From contig OX336388.2 of the NCBI GenBank assembly GCA_946902985.2, forward strand, positions 126,147,894-126,211,893: a stretch of DNA of 64,000 bases, read 5' to 3'. This stretch comes from Meconema thalassinum (Eukaryota > Arthropoda > Insecta > Orthoptera > Tettigoniidae). Positions 11,685 to 22,492 of this stretch are shown piece after piece; positions within the stretch are counted from its first letter, which is position 1; each line of letters opens with the position of its first letter. The translations under genes were made by a program, and so were the position numbers. The notes beneath the pieces are model-generated. The model was not told the origin of the DNA. It was given only the letters and a program-made list of their open reading frames with translations, and searched no databases.

Positions 11685-12039
11685 AACTTGCACTGATAAC
11701 CATTAAGTATAACTGGGTCGGAAATCTGAGCAAATCAGTAACTGGGACTGTAAACACGACAAACAACACGCGGAAAACACACCATAACCTGCAAACTAGA
11801 ATGTTATGTCTCAATGTCCACGGCCGGGCTTCCGTGACGTCACTCGCTTGTCAACTTCATATCGCAAGGCTTTCTCTCTAGGTGGTGTTGGCTTAACCAA
11901 CATTTCGGGAGGGGTTGCCTACCCCCACTCTCTTCCCAAACCCATTAGCGTGAGCTGACAGGACTGTTTGGGTTTGACGTAATTAGTGCAGGTCGACCAT
12001 CCCGAAAAAACCACTACAGCACACGTTCACAGCTTCCGC

Positions 12040-12988
12040 ATTTTCGGTGCTCTGTCCGACTGCTGCTGCTTGTCATCTGGGTACAATTACAGGTGGGGCT
12101 CGACGTCAACACAGACACGCTACCTCCGTACCATGTTGTGGTACATACGATCACCAATTCCTGGTCCTCCAATATCCACCGCGCGTTAGGTCTTCCTGGG
12201 ATTCCACAGGGGTCTCGTAAATCAAGGTTTTCATGTGACCCCACAGGTAGTAGTCTAGCGGTGTCAAGTCGGGCGAACGTGCGGGCCAAGCAATCGGGTC
12301 ACCAGGACCTATCCACTGTTAGCGGCTTCGGTGGCGTAGTAGGTAGCATGCTGAACTGCTGTGCCCAAGATGGCGGGTTCAAACCCAGCCGAAGTCGTCG
12401 GATTTTTTAAGAGCGTTAAAAATCCTTCAGTATGCCTTCCTTCGGAGGGGAAGTAAAGCCGGTGGTCTCATGTCATAGCTTTATGGCATGTAAAAGATCC
12501 TTCCGCAGACTAAACTTGTGTGAAGCTAAATTGTTAGGTTGGATTTCGTTGGAACGCTCTATCAAAGTTCCAACGTTCACCGCTAGGTATCATTGATATC
12601 TGGTAGCGAAAGTTGGAACTACTTGAAATTGAACGGAACTTGTAGCTCACCCTAGGGGTGTCCGCTGGAAGCAGCCACAGACTCAAGCGAGCCGAACATG
12701 TCCTCGGACAATCCCGGCACTAAAAGCCATACGATAAATAAAATAAATCCACTGTTGCCCAAATCTGTGGTGCAGATGATCTCGGACCTTAAGTAAAAAA
12801 TGAGTTGGTGCACCATCGTGCTGAAACCACATGTTTTGACTCACCTGCAGTGTCACATCGTCTAAGAACTCATGCAGTACGTCTTCAAGGAATACCAAGT
12901 ACGCGGCTCGCGTGATATTTCGTGGAAGGTAGGGGATACAGCCTGTAGGGGATATGGGACATCAGGTGATCGATCAATGGCATACATA
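12040..12988 (-). pseudogene. Mariner-like transposase C-terminal half, split by a SINE
   Basis: Minus-strand fragments carry the mariner DDE signatures: MWFQHDGAPTHF (second catalytic Asp) near 12815-12840, then after the SINE WPARSPDLTPLDYYLWGHMK (third catalytic Asp) near 12230-12295, followed by MYHNMVRR and CVDVEPHL in a shifted frame. The first catalytic Asp region is not seen. SINE 12321-12746 interrupts the frame. Removing it with one TSD copy joins the frame exactly through QQWIGPGD. A downstream frameshift near 12190 means it was damaged independently. Upstream DNA (14183 onward) continues after the hAT insertion. Confidence 0.8.
12321..12746 (+). repeat. SINE family A inserted in mariner transposase gene
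   Basis: The head contains GGTGGCGTAGTAGGTAGCATG and a box B-like GGGTTCAAACCC, the body has TTCGGAGGGGAAGTAAAGCC, and it ends in ATAAATAAAATAA. A perfect 10-bp duplication ATCCACTGTT flanks it (12311-12320, 12747-12756). Its 3' third differs from the long copies at 53530 and 56925, so it is a subfamily with another tail. Confidence 0.9.
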
Positions 12989-12996
12989 CTCTAGAC

Positions 12997-14174
12997 CAGT
13001 GCTTCCCAACCTTTGACAACTGACGCCCCCCTTTTCAGATACGGGAGTTCATCGCCTCCCCCCTTTCCTCCCCCCTCCTCGCCCCCCCCCTACCCCACCA
13101 CCACTCATCGCTTCTATAACATCTTCGATTGACGAGGAGGATATAGACCTAACCTAATAACACTACATAATGGAATAGGCCTATCTATTACACACTAACT
13201 TCATTTTAGCACAATAAAAAGAACACACTTTTACAACATATCCTTAAATTAGTCAACAAAAATGTCGGTGAGAGGGTTGACACTGTTTTCTCTTGGTAAG
13301 ATTCGATATGTTTGGTTTGATATTTGATAGAGCACAGCGGAGATCACTTGCAACATCAAGCCGACAGCGCTGCTTTGTTTCTATGACACTCATCGTTAAC
13401 AATCCTGACTCGCATAAATATGTCTTTGAAAATGGGACAATGACACGCAATGCAAATTTGGCTATTACAGGATACACTGCAAGACAGTTTATCCAAAAGT
13501 CACCCAGTCCTAATAATTTAGAATCATCTTTTAGCTTTGATTCACACTTCAAATCTATGGCTTCTTCTTGAAAGTGTGAGGCAGTGCTTCAATGTCAATG
13601 GCAAACGAATTTTTTGTTAACATCCAGGACCATTCATCCGACGAGATATCAGGAAAGTAGAAGTTGAATTCTTGTGCCAGGGAATCCAAATGTGACTGAA
13701 TTTGCACCTTAGTTTATTACGATCACGTTCATTTTCCGGCAAAATTTCATTAAGTCGGTGAAAGGATGAGAAGTTGTTCAACTGAAGCCGGCGTTTCCAT
13801 AACTGTATTTTTTCCAGGAATGCATAATATTGGAGTTTTTGCCTTGGCGCTTTAAGTTCAAACTGTTCAAAGCTTCTAAGAAATCACAAAGATATGCCAA
13901 CGAGACGATAAAATTGGCATGATTTTGCTCTTTACAACACAGAAAATTCCTCATTTCACCTCCAATCTCGCGACTCCGCAGAGGTTTGTGCCGACAGTGC
14001 TTTTGAACGCTTGACTTGGCGCGACAATCACTTAGAGAGATTCGAAAAATGTTTATTTTACAAAATTGTAATATTCGAGTTAAAAAAACTTAATTCGGAA
14101 ATCACTTCACGCCCCCCTTGATAAAGCCCCACGCCCCTCTAGGGGGGCGCGCCCCCCCAGGTTGAGAACCCCTG
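12997..14174 (-). mobile_element. hAT transposon with decayed transposase C-terminus
   Basis: The ends read CAGTGCTTCCCAACC and GGTTGAGAACCCCTG, with a perfect 8-bp duplication CTCTAGAC (12989-12996, 14175-14182), diagnostic of hAT. On the minus strand 13253-13552 encodes a hATC dimerisation segment (FWINCLAVYPVIAKFALRV, PFSKTYLCESG, LRCALSNIKPNI), and 13600-13990 retains upstream pieces such as YLCDFLEALNSLNL broken by stops and shifts. It resembles the vertebrate ZBED/SCAND3-like hAT group. At 1178 bp it lacks the N-terminal and most catalytic parts, so it is non-autonomous. Confidence 0.88.
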
Positions 14175-14299
14175 CTCTAGACAGTGGTGACGAAAATACG
14201 GGAGATTTGAACGAGGGCTGTGGTGTTTCTAGTGCGCGTAGTGGGAAGACACAAGTTCCCTCAAAGTTTGTTATGGGAATTTAGAAACACTCTGTATAC

Positions 14300-14490
14300 C
14301 CACACAACCTCATAGCAGCACTATAATGAGACGTACTAGGCAAGATGAGGAGTGAGGTAGTTTGTTATTGCTTTCCTCACTGAGTCAGAACAATAGTACT
14401 GACCCTATGAGTAGAACCTTTCACAGTACACACGGGCACTAGTTGTGCCCTGAAGGCCATTACTCAGCACGACCATGTCTCAGTAGCTTC
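14300..14490 (+). repeat. SINE family H copy
   Basis: Shares with 33080-33345 and 60195-60490 the blocks CGTACTAGGCAAG, GAGTGAGGTAGTTTG, TTTCCTCACTGAGTCAG, CCTATGAGTAGAACCTTTC and CTCAGTAGCTTC. No good tRNA-like head or TSD is visible for this copy. Confidence 0.7.
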
Positions 14491-15114
14491 TATATACAGT
14501 AATAACAAAATGTTTGTTGATATCCGTATTGATAGATACATTCTAAAGTTTAAAATATACTCGTAATTAAATGATCGTACATGAAATATTGGGCATTACA
14601 TTAAAAAATTACAAGAAATCATATATGTACTAAAGACTACACTTGTTATTAAAAATGACTTGTTTTTCTATGTGTATTTTGGAATTTTTAACGTGAAACC
14701 CAATATTTCATTTTAATTACATTTGACTACATTGCTGACTTTCGTAGTGTTTGTAACTGTATTAGAGACAGGGATGGGGTAGGTGCCCCGGGACTTGGAA
14801 TAAAGCTTTATCCCGGCATTTTCTTCAAGGGAATATGGAAAAACCGGGGAAAACACACTCGGATAGCCACTGTCACTGTCAGGATTCGAATTTGATATCT
14901 CCGGACTTACTGCACCTGACCTCGGTCGTGGTGCACGATTTAATGAACACGGTACATGAATATCAATTGGGGAGATAGAAGGAGTGATGTATTACAGGAA
15001 CTGGTGGTAATCCAAAATAGAGCTATGTAGTGAATTTACAATCTTCCATTTAGGACATTTTCAAGAATTAATCTCATTTGTGTATAGTAATATTGTAATA
15101 CTACAGAAGAGCAA
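14491..15114. other. No recognisable feature
   Basis: AT-rich sequence without a plausible coding frame, terminal repeat or tRNA-like head. Confidence 0.4.
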
Positions 15115-15606
15115 TCTGTTGACATCAAATATAGATTTAGGTAGCCTATTAGGAAGTCATTTTTGAAAGCCTTTGTCGGGAGCGTTGCGCTATATGAAAA
15201 TGAAACTTGGACTGTTGGTGCAGTAGAAAAGAGGAGAATTGAAGCGTTTGAAATGTAGTGTGACAGGAGAATGATAAAGATCAGATGGGTAGATAGGGTT
15301 ACAAATGAAGAGGTATTAAGACGAGTGGGAGAGGAGAGATGTTTCTGGCGACTGTTAATGAAGAGAAGAGGTAGGTTGGTAGGACACAATCATAATAAGA
15401 CACCTAGGAATAGCAAAGTTAGCTATGGAAGGAAGGGTCGAGGACAAGAACTGTAGAGGTAGACCAAGGTTAGAATACGTTAAATAGATTGCCTTGGATG
15501 TAGGGTGTAGTAGGTATGTAGAGATGAAACGATTTGCTCAGGACAGGGAAGCATGGAGACCTGCATCGAAACAGTCAAAGGATTGAAGGCTCAAACAACA
15601 ACAATA
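15115..15606 (+). pseudogene. RTE-like LINE, 3' end copy 1 (5' truncated)
   Basis: The C-terminal part of a non-LTR reverse transcriptase polyprotein is readable with stops: AFVGSVALYENETWT-like, then an RRMIKIRWVDRVTNEEVLRR block, EERCFWRLLMKRR, and GRPRLEYVK. It ends in the conserved CTCAAACAACAACAA tail shared with copies at 25369-25887 and 40965-41660. The in-frame TAG after AFEM and a shift near HIL/HNH show decay. The truncation point (AATCTGTTGACATC) lies close to that of copy 2. RTE clade is inferred from the ETWT...RVTNEEVLRR pattern. Confidence 0.8.
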
Positions 15607-17084
15607 CCGTATTGTTATAATCAATCATTTGCATTCAATCAAAAATGGTCTGATAAAATCAAGCAAGGCTTCTTTGTATTACACAATGCAATCTCTAAAT
15701 TTGGTTTAAATGGCATATTGCCTCATGCAATCAAGTTGTACAATGGATTGTTTGAATCATTGCAATAGTTTAAAACTAGAGTATTGACACACTTAATTGT
15801 CTCTGTCTTAATAAATGAGCCACGTCTGTATGTATGCTGCAATTTTATAATATTAGTGTGCCAGTGTTGCACTGACACAGTCCGTTCATTCTTCATTTCC
15901 TGGTAATTTCTAGGGGTTTCGGCTGGGACAATTAGTGGAAGTAACTTAAAAATTCTCATATTTTGTGTATGATATATGACGGATCATCGAAGCTTGATTT
16001 AATGGATAAGACAGCCAATATTCTCTCACCTAATTAGAGATGTCGATGTGACTTCGTGTACAACGCCATATTTGATAGCAATCGTCTCTGCACCTACAGC
16101 AGTATTGAATGAGTAATTAATGAAATTGTGGAAGAGGGAGTCTTGGTACATGCAAGTGAAGAAATGATCTGTAACTGTAGTAATGTAATATGTGATTAGT
16201 TGTATTCTTTGTAAAGGAAGCTGTGTGGTTGGTTCCCTTGGTTTGAATCGTTCTGATATTAATTGAGCCGATGATGACGGCCGAATTGGAACAGATCAAA
16301 CATTTAGACGGTGCGGTTATAATTTTATCTTTGGGGCTCTTTTGATTATTCTATTGTTTTGCTTATTGATATCTTTGAGATGATGAATATTTGGATCTGA
16401 TTGTAATACTAGAATGTGTATGGAAGAAGATGGATGATTGAATTGCATGCTCCGATATTTTATCTTTTCTCTCCCATCCTTATAAGTATTGGGGGTTATT
16501 TTGGGATAGTCTGTTAGGTAAATGGATCATGTTACGATTCTATTATATAAGCGCACATCGTCCAAGGGGAAATATGAGGAACACGTATTTGGTGAAGTAT
16601 GCTTATATTGTTATACAGATTGCCAGAATTAAAAAAATATGTGGTTCCAAGAATCATTACCGGAGTTAAGTTGAGTTTTGATTTTTAAGATAGGGTTCGT
16701 AAGAATACCCGTACTATCGGTAGAGAGGTGACTCGGTTCTGGGTACGTGGTCCAATTCCACTCAAGGTGCTAGTCTCCATGTCCTTTGCCCTGAAGAACC
16801 TATATTGTTGAGTAGCGATCGGGAATTTGGGGAAAAAAGGGCTCTGGTCCGTTTGGGATTTCCTGGTATTTTCTAGGGGTTTCGTCCGGGACAATTAGTG
16901 GAAGTAACTTAAAAATTCTCATATTTTGTGTAGGATATATGTTAGTGATAATTTGAATTCTGGTAAGGTATTTGCATATTTATATTTGATTTGTAAACCC
17001 ATCTTCTTTGTGTCACCACCTCATACGAGCCTTGCTTTTAGGGTTGCTTTTTGACAATAGCCTAAAGTAATAATAATATTAATT
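15607..17084. other. Intergenic or intronic DNA with an 80-bp direct repeat
   Basis: No gene recognised. A segment beginning CCTGGTAATTTCTAGGGG and ending TTCTCATATTTTGTGTA occurs at about 15898-15975 and again at about 16859-16937 in the same orientation with few differences. If the exon at 17653 has its upstream partner nearby, part of this is intron. Confidence 0.45.
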
Positions 17085-17101
17085 ATATTGATACATTGAT
17101 G

Positions 17102-17435
17102 CGAGCCTCCGTGGCTTAGGCGGCAGCACGCCGGCCTCTCACCGCTGGGTCCGTAGTTCAAATCCCGGTCACTCCATGTGAGATCTGTGCTGGACAAAAC
17201 GGAGGCAGACAGGTTTTTCTCCGGGTACTCCGGTTTTCCCTGTCAAACTTTCATTCCAGCAACACTCTCCACTATCATTTCATTTCATCTGTCATTCATT
17301 TAATCATTGCCCCAGAGGAGTGCGTCAGGCCTCGGCAGCCGGCACAGTTCATATCCTCGCCGCTAGATGGGGGCTTCATTCATTCCATTCCTGACCCGGT
17401 CGGAGACTGGAAGCAGGCTGTGGATTTTCATTTTC
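17102..17435 (+). repeat. SINE family C, full length
   Basis: tRNA-like head GCCTCCGTGGCTTAGGCGGC with box B GTTCAAATCCC, then CTCCGGGTACTCCGGTTTTCC and CACTCTCCACTATCATTTC, ending GGCTGTGGATTTTCATTTTC. The 17-bp duplication ATATTGATACATTGATG flanks it (17085-17101, 17436-17452). It lies 217 bp upstream of the exon at 17653, so probably inside that gene's intron. Minus-strand sister copy at 39153-39480. Confidence 0.92.
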
Positions 17436-17637
17436 ATATTGATACATTGATGATGAATGATTACCATGAGAAGATTAGTTATATATTCTTGATAATTTAA
17501 AGTGTTAATTTTTGTAAAACGTTGTTCTAAATATTTGATTATAACTTCTTATACTAATATTTGTTTGTATTTTTGTCCTATTTTAGGACATCAGCATGTT
17601 TACGAGAGCGCTTTACTATGTGAATGTGTAATATAAA

Positions 17638-17652
17638 TAATTTCCTTTGCAG
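17638..17652 (+). promoter_or_regulatory. 3' splice site (acceptor) of the repeat-protein exon
   Basis: TAATTTCCTTTGCAG: a short pyrimidine tract and a CAG immediately before the open frame. The frame has a stop just upstream (TAA at 17638-17640), so coding must enter here by splicing. Phase appears to be 0 but depends on the unseen upstream exon. Confidence 0.65.
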
Positions 17653-20466
17653 GGAACCTTGGCAAATTTCACTGAAGCATCAGACTCTCCCGCACCAGCA
17701 GAAGAAGGAAGTGACTCCGACCAGCAGAGACAAGCTCGTTGTCTTGGGAAAGTCTGCGTCTTGAATTCCGACTGCGTCGTGGAAGATGCGAGCATTCTCT
17801 TCCCAGCGGAAGACGCTGTGAATGTGGGTAGTTTCGAGAGCTCATTGAAGGACCGACAACATCACAATACAGAGAGCCAACACCAAGTGGAGCAGTATCA
17901 CCCTCATGAAGAATCTGCAAGTCATCACTATGGCAACAACCATCAAGGAATAGACAGGCAACATCTCAATACAGAGAGCAAACACCCAGTCAAGCATTAT
18001 GCTTCGCATGAGGATTATGCAAGTCATCACCATGGAAACAACCACCAGGGAATAGACAGGCACCATCACAATACAGAGAGCAAACATCCAGTGAAGCATT
18101 ATGATTCCCATGAGGATTATGCAAGTCATCACCATCAAGGAATAGACAGGCACCATCAGACGTTCTATGGTACTCGAGAAGAATCCGGAAGTATTCATGG
18201 ACAGAAGAATCTCGATATTCAGGAAGATGCAGACAGCTATCACAATCATAAGGCCTTGGATGCACTGGAAGACCCTGATTGGTTGAGGGATCACGACACA
18301 CATTTAGATGTACCCCAGCATCAGGTCGGTCTCAAGGAGGCTGTATTACTCGCACATCCGATGAATTACGCTAACCCTAAAAGTATCAAAGATTATGACG
18401 ATATCGGTGATAGTGAAGATCAACATCAACTGAAGAACTACGATATTCAACACGACATCACAACTGATTATTCGTTGGAAGTTCTCCACGAAAACACAGA
18501 GAGCCTTAAACATACGAAAAATAATCATGTTCTTGAAGATATGGATCCTTTTCCCCAACTAAAAGATTACGATATTCACCTCGACGCCGGGAGTAATTAT
18601 GGATTGGATGTCGATGAACCCATAACGAGTGACATTGGAGACCATAAATTAAAACATAATGACAAATATCATCCTCATGAGCTGAAATATGATAGATCGG
18701 CTGTAGGCATACGCACATATGATCAGAAGAATTATGGGATCCATGAGGACACCGGAAGTGACTATAACACAAAAATCATTCTTGGTGACAATCAACAGAA
18801 AGATTATAACATTCATGACGATATTGGTAGCCTCCAACTAAAGGATTATGACATTCACGAAGACTTTGCAAGTGGTCAACTAAAAGATTATAATATTTTT
18901 GACGATATTGGTAGCCACCAGATAAAGGATTCTGGCATCCATGAAGACACGGGGACTAACCTTCAACTGAAGACACATGGCACACTTGACGATATAGGAA
19001 GTGATCATCGCCTAAAAAATTTCAACTCACATGAAGACATTGCACGTGACCATCAGCAGAAGAATTATTCCATCCATGAAGATACTGGAAGTCATCACAA
19101 ACTGACGGACTTTGACATCCACGATGACACTGGCAATGTCCATGACATGAAGGAATATAACCATCATGAACACATTGGAAATATTCATCAACTGAAGAAT
19201 GATAACATCCAGGAAGATATTGGAGGTAATGTTCAACTGAAGAAATTCAGTCTCCATGAAAATACCGGGAGTCATCACCACCTGGCGGATTTTGACATCA
19301 ACGAAGACATTGGAAGCAATCATCAGCTGAAGAAATATAACCTTAAAGAAGATACAGGGAGTGAACACCAGATAAATAATTACGGGGTCCATGAACACAT
19401 TGGTAGCAGCAATCAACTGAAGAAATATAATATTCATGAAGACACTGGAAGTGAACACAAGTTGAAGAATTATGACATCCACGAAGACATTGGAAGCAAT
19501 CATCAGCTGAAGAATTACAAGATTCATGAAGACAGCGGGGGCCATCACCAAGTGAAGAAGTATGACATCCAGGAGCACACTGGAATAGACCGTCAAGTTA
19601 AGAATTATAATATCCATGAAAACGTTCGAAGCCATCATGCGACTAAAAAAATTAGCTTTCATGAAAATAGTGCAAACAACTATGTTCCAAAGCTTCATGG
19701 AGGTGTTGGAGGCAGCTTTGAATTGAAGGATTATGGTTTTCACGAGGCGGATGTAAGTCCTTACCAGTTGAAGGATTCTGGCGTGCAAGATGATGTTGTA
19801 AGTCCGTATCAACTGAAGGATTCTGGCATGCTTGAGGAAGTAGTAAATCCTTACCATCTGAAGAATTCTGGCATGCAAGATGAGGTGGTAAGTCCTTACC
19901 ATCTGAAGAATTCTGACGTCCATGAGGAGGAAATAAGTGATTATCAAGTGAAGAATCACGGCGTTCATGAGGTGGTAGAAAGTCCCTATCAGTCAAAGGA
20001 TCATGGTTTGCATGAACATGTAAGAATCCCTCATCATTATGAGGATCACAACTTAGCGAGTCGTCGTAATGGAGCGGGTTATAGACCACAGGGGGAGCAA
20101 TACACGGGACGGACGAGTCATGTATCATCTGACAATACTCAAAACCATCAACAAAATACAAACCATGACAGCTTCAGTACAAGCTATAGACGTCGACCTC
20201 AAGTTGCCAGAGACCACGGTCACCGAGCCTATCATCAGACCACCAGACTCGACCGTCACGGAGACGACACCCCTTATGGACTTCATGGTAGGGCACGTGT
20301 GCACGTGCCAAGTCATTCTCACCAAACTGAGCAGGAAGGCGATTCTTGTTGTTCTGGTGTTTTACAAACAGCAGCAAACGTACTGAATTTCAAGTACAAA
20401 ATGTTTAAAAACCTTAAGAAATACATCGGGGATTGTATATTTGGTAAGGTGATTGGCTCAGTCTAG
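17653..20466 (+). CDS. Terminal exon of a His/Asp-rich tandem-repeat protein (family not recognised)
   Basis: An open frame of about 938 codons ends at TAG (20464-20466). There is no ATG near its start; it opens at a 3' splice site (AATTTCCTTTGCAG|GGAACC, AG at 17651-17652), so it is the last coding exon and its 5' exons were not found. The N-terminal part is acidic with RCLGKVCVLNSDCV. About three 34-residue repeats follow (NTESKHPVKHY, YASHHHGNNHQGIDR), then about 28 tandem 15-residue units, consensus QLKxYxIHEDxGSxH (about 18785-20040; looser units from about 18415), shifting late to SPYQLKDSGVxDEVV. The C-terminus is basic, then a CC pair and a less polar end (AANVLNFKYKMFKNLKKYI). Highly hydrophilic, with no membrane segment in this exon. 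His and acidic residues suggest metal binding or a secreted structural role, but that is inference. Its intactness among dead elements argues for a real gene. Confidence 0.75.
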   Translation, partial: GTLANFTEASDSPAPAEEGSDSDQQRQARCLGKVCVLNSDCVVEDASILFPAEDAVNVGSFESSLKDRQHHNTESQHQVEQYHPHEESASHHYGNNHQGIDRQHLNTESKHPVKHYASHEDYASHHHGNNHQGIDRHHHNTESKHPVKHYDSHEDYASHHHQGIDRHHQTFYGTREESGSIHGQKNLDIQEDADSYHNHKALDALEDPDWLRDHDTHLDVPQHQVGLKEAVLLAHPMNYANPKSIKDYDDIGDSEDQHQLKNYDIQHDITTDYSLEVLHENTESLKHTKNNHVLEDMDPFPQLKDYDIHLDAGSNYGLDVDEPITSDIGDHKLKHNDKYHPHELKYDRSAVGIRTYDQKNYGIHEDTGSDYNTKIILGDNQQKDYNIHDDIGSLQLKDYDIHEDFASGQLKDYNIFDDIGSHQIKDSGIHEDTGTNLQLKTHGTLDDIGSDHRLKNFNSHEDIARDHQQKNYSIHEDTGSHHKLTDFDIHDDTGNVHDMKEYNHHEHIGNIHQLKNDNIQEDIGGNVQLKKFSLHENTGSHHHLADFDINEDIGSNHQLKKYNLKEDTGSEHQINNYGVHEHIGSSNQLKKYNIHEDTGSEHKLKNYDIHEDIGSNHQLKNYKIHEDSGGHHQVKKYDIQEHTGIDRQVKNYNIHENVRSHHATKKISFHENSANNYVPKLHGGVGGSFELKDYGFHEADVSPYQLKDSGVQDDVVSPYQLKDSGMLEEVVNPYHLKNSGMQDEVVSPYHLKNSDVHEEEISDYQVKNHGVHEVVESPYQSKDHGLHEHVRIPHHYEDHNLASRRNGAGYRPQGEQYTGRTSHVSSDNTQNHQQNTNHDSFSTSYRRRPQVARDHGHRAYHQTTRLDRHGDDTPYGLHGRARVHVPSHSHQTEQEGDSCCSGVLQTAANVLNFKYKMFKNLKKYIGDCIFGKVIGSV

Positions 20467-20940
20467 CTGGTCATAGTAAGGTACAGTGGTGGTTTATCCA
20501 AATGGAGCTGGGGGTTTCTGAGAGACAATTGTTTATGGTCGACCCTGGCGAAATGTAAATATTATATGTCAGAAAACTGTACTATAATGAGGCTCATTAG
20601 GTGAGGATGGCATCGCACCTGCGCTCACTTCCATGACCCCCTATTTTAAATTTCACTGCGTGGCGAGTGTCATAGTGATGTATTCCAGGAGGCCATGGTC
20701 AAATACAAGGTATTCTCTGCGTCCCATGCGCTCTGTTCAGTACATAAAACTGGTGAAATCTCGACAGATATTCATGAATATTTATGTGTTAACATAAAAT
20801 AGTTATAATTATCGTCGAACATAAACAGTCGTACTATTACGGTGCCATTGTACTCTACCAGCAAGGTGTTTTGGTCCAGCATTGCCAAGGCAATGCATCG
20901 GAACGAAGGCCGATATCTTTGATGATGATTGTTGACCAGG
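20467..20940. repeat. 3' flank of the repeat-protein gene, with a copy of the 26555-27235 repeat
   Basis: Two blocks match the element at 26555-27235: GTCAGAAAACTGTACTATAATGA (about 20568) and GAATATTTATGT...AGTTATAATTATCGTCGAACATAAACAGTCGTA (about 20774-20835). The stretch between differs, and 20625-20730 is instead paralogous to 21980-22080 (CACTTCCATGACCCCCTATTTTAAA). The transcript's 3' end could not be assigned: no canonical AATAAA occurs close to the stop, the first clear one being near 21339. Confidence 0.6.
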
Positions 20941-21860
20941 GCTCGGATTTTGATGACGTAAAAATGTTTAAAAAATGACCTATATAAATGACTGCAAAAA
21001 TCCCATAAAATGACCCGAAATGACACCTAATTTCATCACACAAAAAACGCAAACAGACTACGTCAAGGTAGGCTATGTTGAAAGGTTTTTAATAGTTTAA
21101 TAATTTAAGTTATTTGACAAATACGAATTATTTGCACACAATTGCTGCTTATTATTTCAGTCTAGTGTGTCCGTGGAAGGATATTCCAAGAAATAAGGGT
21201 TGAACAAAGTTGTGAAGATTCTCATGTCTTCGTATTCATCCTCACTTTCAGTTCCGTTAATATCCAGTACCATACGCAAGAAATGCATCATAAATCATTA
21301 TAAATGTGAGAAAATGTCTCAAACGTATCAAATATTCTAATAAATTCCATAAAATGAGTATATTAAGGCTTTCACGGCCCGGATTATATAAATAATTCAT
21401 GTTTTTTGGGCTAATGCCGTGTGTATTTAGATTAGAACCATACGTTTCGGAGAAACCTTGCCTCCTTTTTCAATGGAAATCAAACAATGTGGCCAAAGAA
21501 AGTATATCAATGAGATTACCAAACTTACAAAAAATATAGATAAATTCTTCTGTTCGTCACCAAAGAGCAGCTGCCAGAAATTGCTGTATGGACCATGGTA
21601 GAACGGCGGACAGAGTAGTAAGTAAGGAGAAGGTAAAGGGGGCGGGGTGAAAATATAGAGACTCCTCGAAGAATGAGGATGTCCAAAAGAAAAGTGACTT
21701 AATAAATATGCATTTATGTAATATTGGGGCCATGAACAGGATTTGTATATAAGTTACCAATGTCTGTGGTGAACAATTCATAATATGACATTTCATCAGA
21801 ACTGGACTCTGTTGATCACTGTTATATTAAGAGGCGGAACAGCGAGGCCTTCTGCCCCTC
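20941..21860. other. No coding feature; possible hAT end at 20939
   Basis: GGGCTCGGATTTT near 20939 resembles the TAGGGCTCGGA terminus of the hAT at 59362, but no partner end or duplication was found. An AATAAA lies at about 21339. The rest shows no recognisable gene. Confidence 0.35.
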
Positions 21861-22492
21861 CAATATCTTTTAACTTAAGGCTGAGGCCAAGCTTCCGACT
21901 TTGTAGGGCGTCAGAGACGTCTGGTTTGGGTATTTCCCACTGGCAACATTTCTCACTGGCCAAGCTAGAGCAACTGTCGCTGACTTCCATGTCCTCCTAT
22001 TTTAAAAGTCACTGCGTGACTTTTGACATAGTGGGGTGTTCGAGGAGGCCGTGGTCGAATGCAAGGTATTATTTGCCTCGCAACTATCCTTTTATGTAGT
22101 GGGGACGGCTACGTCATAGCATGAGGGGCCCATGGCAGAAACATGAGTTTTGATTTCTTCAACGTTAACACACTGTAAAAAGGACATGTGCAATGTTCTA
22201 ATATTATGCTTGAAATGCCCTTCTCTACAAACTGCTGGTGTTGATAAATGAGCTAAAGAAACATGTGCTACGATTTGCCATCTCATTTTCTGCTGTTAAT
22301 AAAATTAAACAGCAATACTCCCCGCCCCCAAGAATTAACTGAACACGTTAAACAGAGAGTCCTTGCTTTAATTAATTAATTAATTAATTAATTAATTATG
22401 TTAGTTTTTCATGTATTTATTTATTGATTATGGAGCGCGTCAGTCGCCCAGAGCCTAGCATGCTAGAGCGACTCGGCCTATGAACAATGCTA

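Larger units (their letters stand above)
3780..11890. mobile_element. P-element-like DNA transposon (8.1 kb, non-autonomous or decayed)
   Basis: Terminal inverted repeats begin CAACACCACCTAGAGAGAAA and extend through GCCTTGCGATA, about 30 bp identical at both ends. The flanks GATTAAC (3773-3779) and GCTTAAC (11891-11897) could be a 7-bp target duplication with one mismatch. A THAP domain is encoded in two exons just inside the right end (11336-11684, minus), as in P-family transposases. I find no downstream RNase H-like or GTP-binding region, so it is internally deleted. The interior holds a duplicated block (4618-5640), four units of an about 830-bp repeat and a fold-back insertion. Confidence 0.75.

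Noticed and set aside
15898..16937. LTR retrotransposon
   Set aside because: Direct repeats of 80 bp are too short, and no primer-binding site, polypurine tract or gag-pol sequence was found.
17102..17180. Possible tRNA gene
   Set aside because: Box A and B are present, but the stretch is the head of a 334-bp SINE with a 17-bp target duplication and lacks a proper acceptor stem.
17842..18772. Several minus-strand frames opposite the repeat-protein exon
   Set aside because: Shadows of the repetitive plus-strand coding sequence with no domain of their own.
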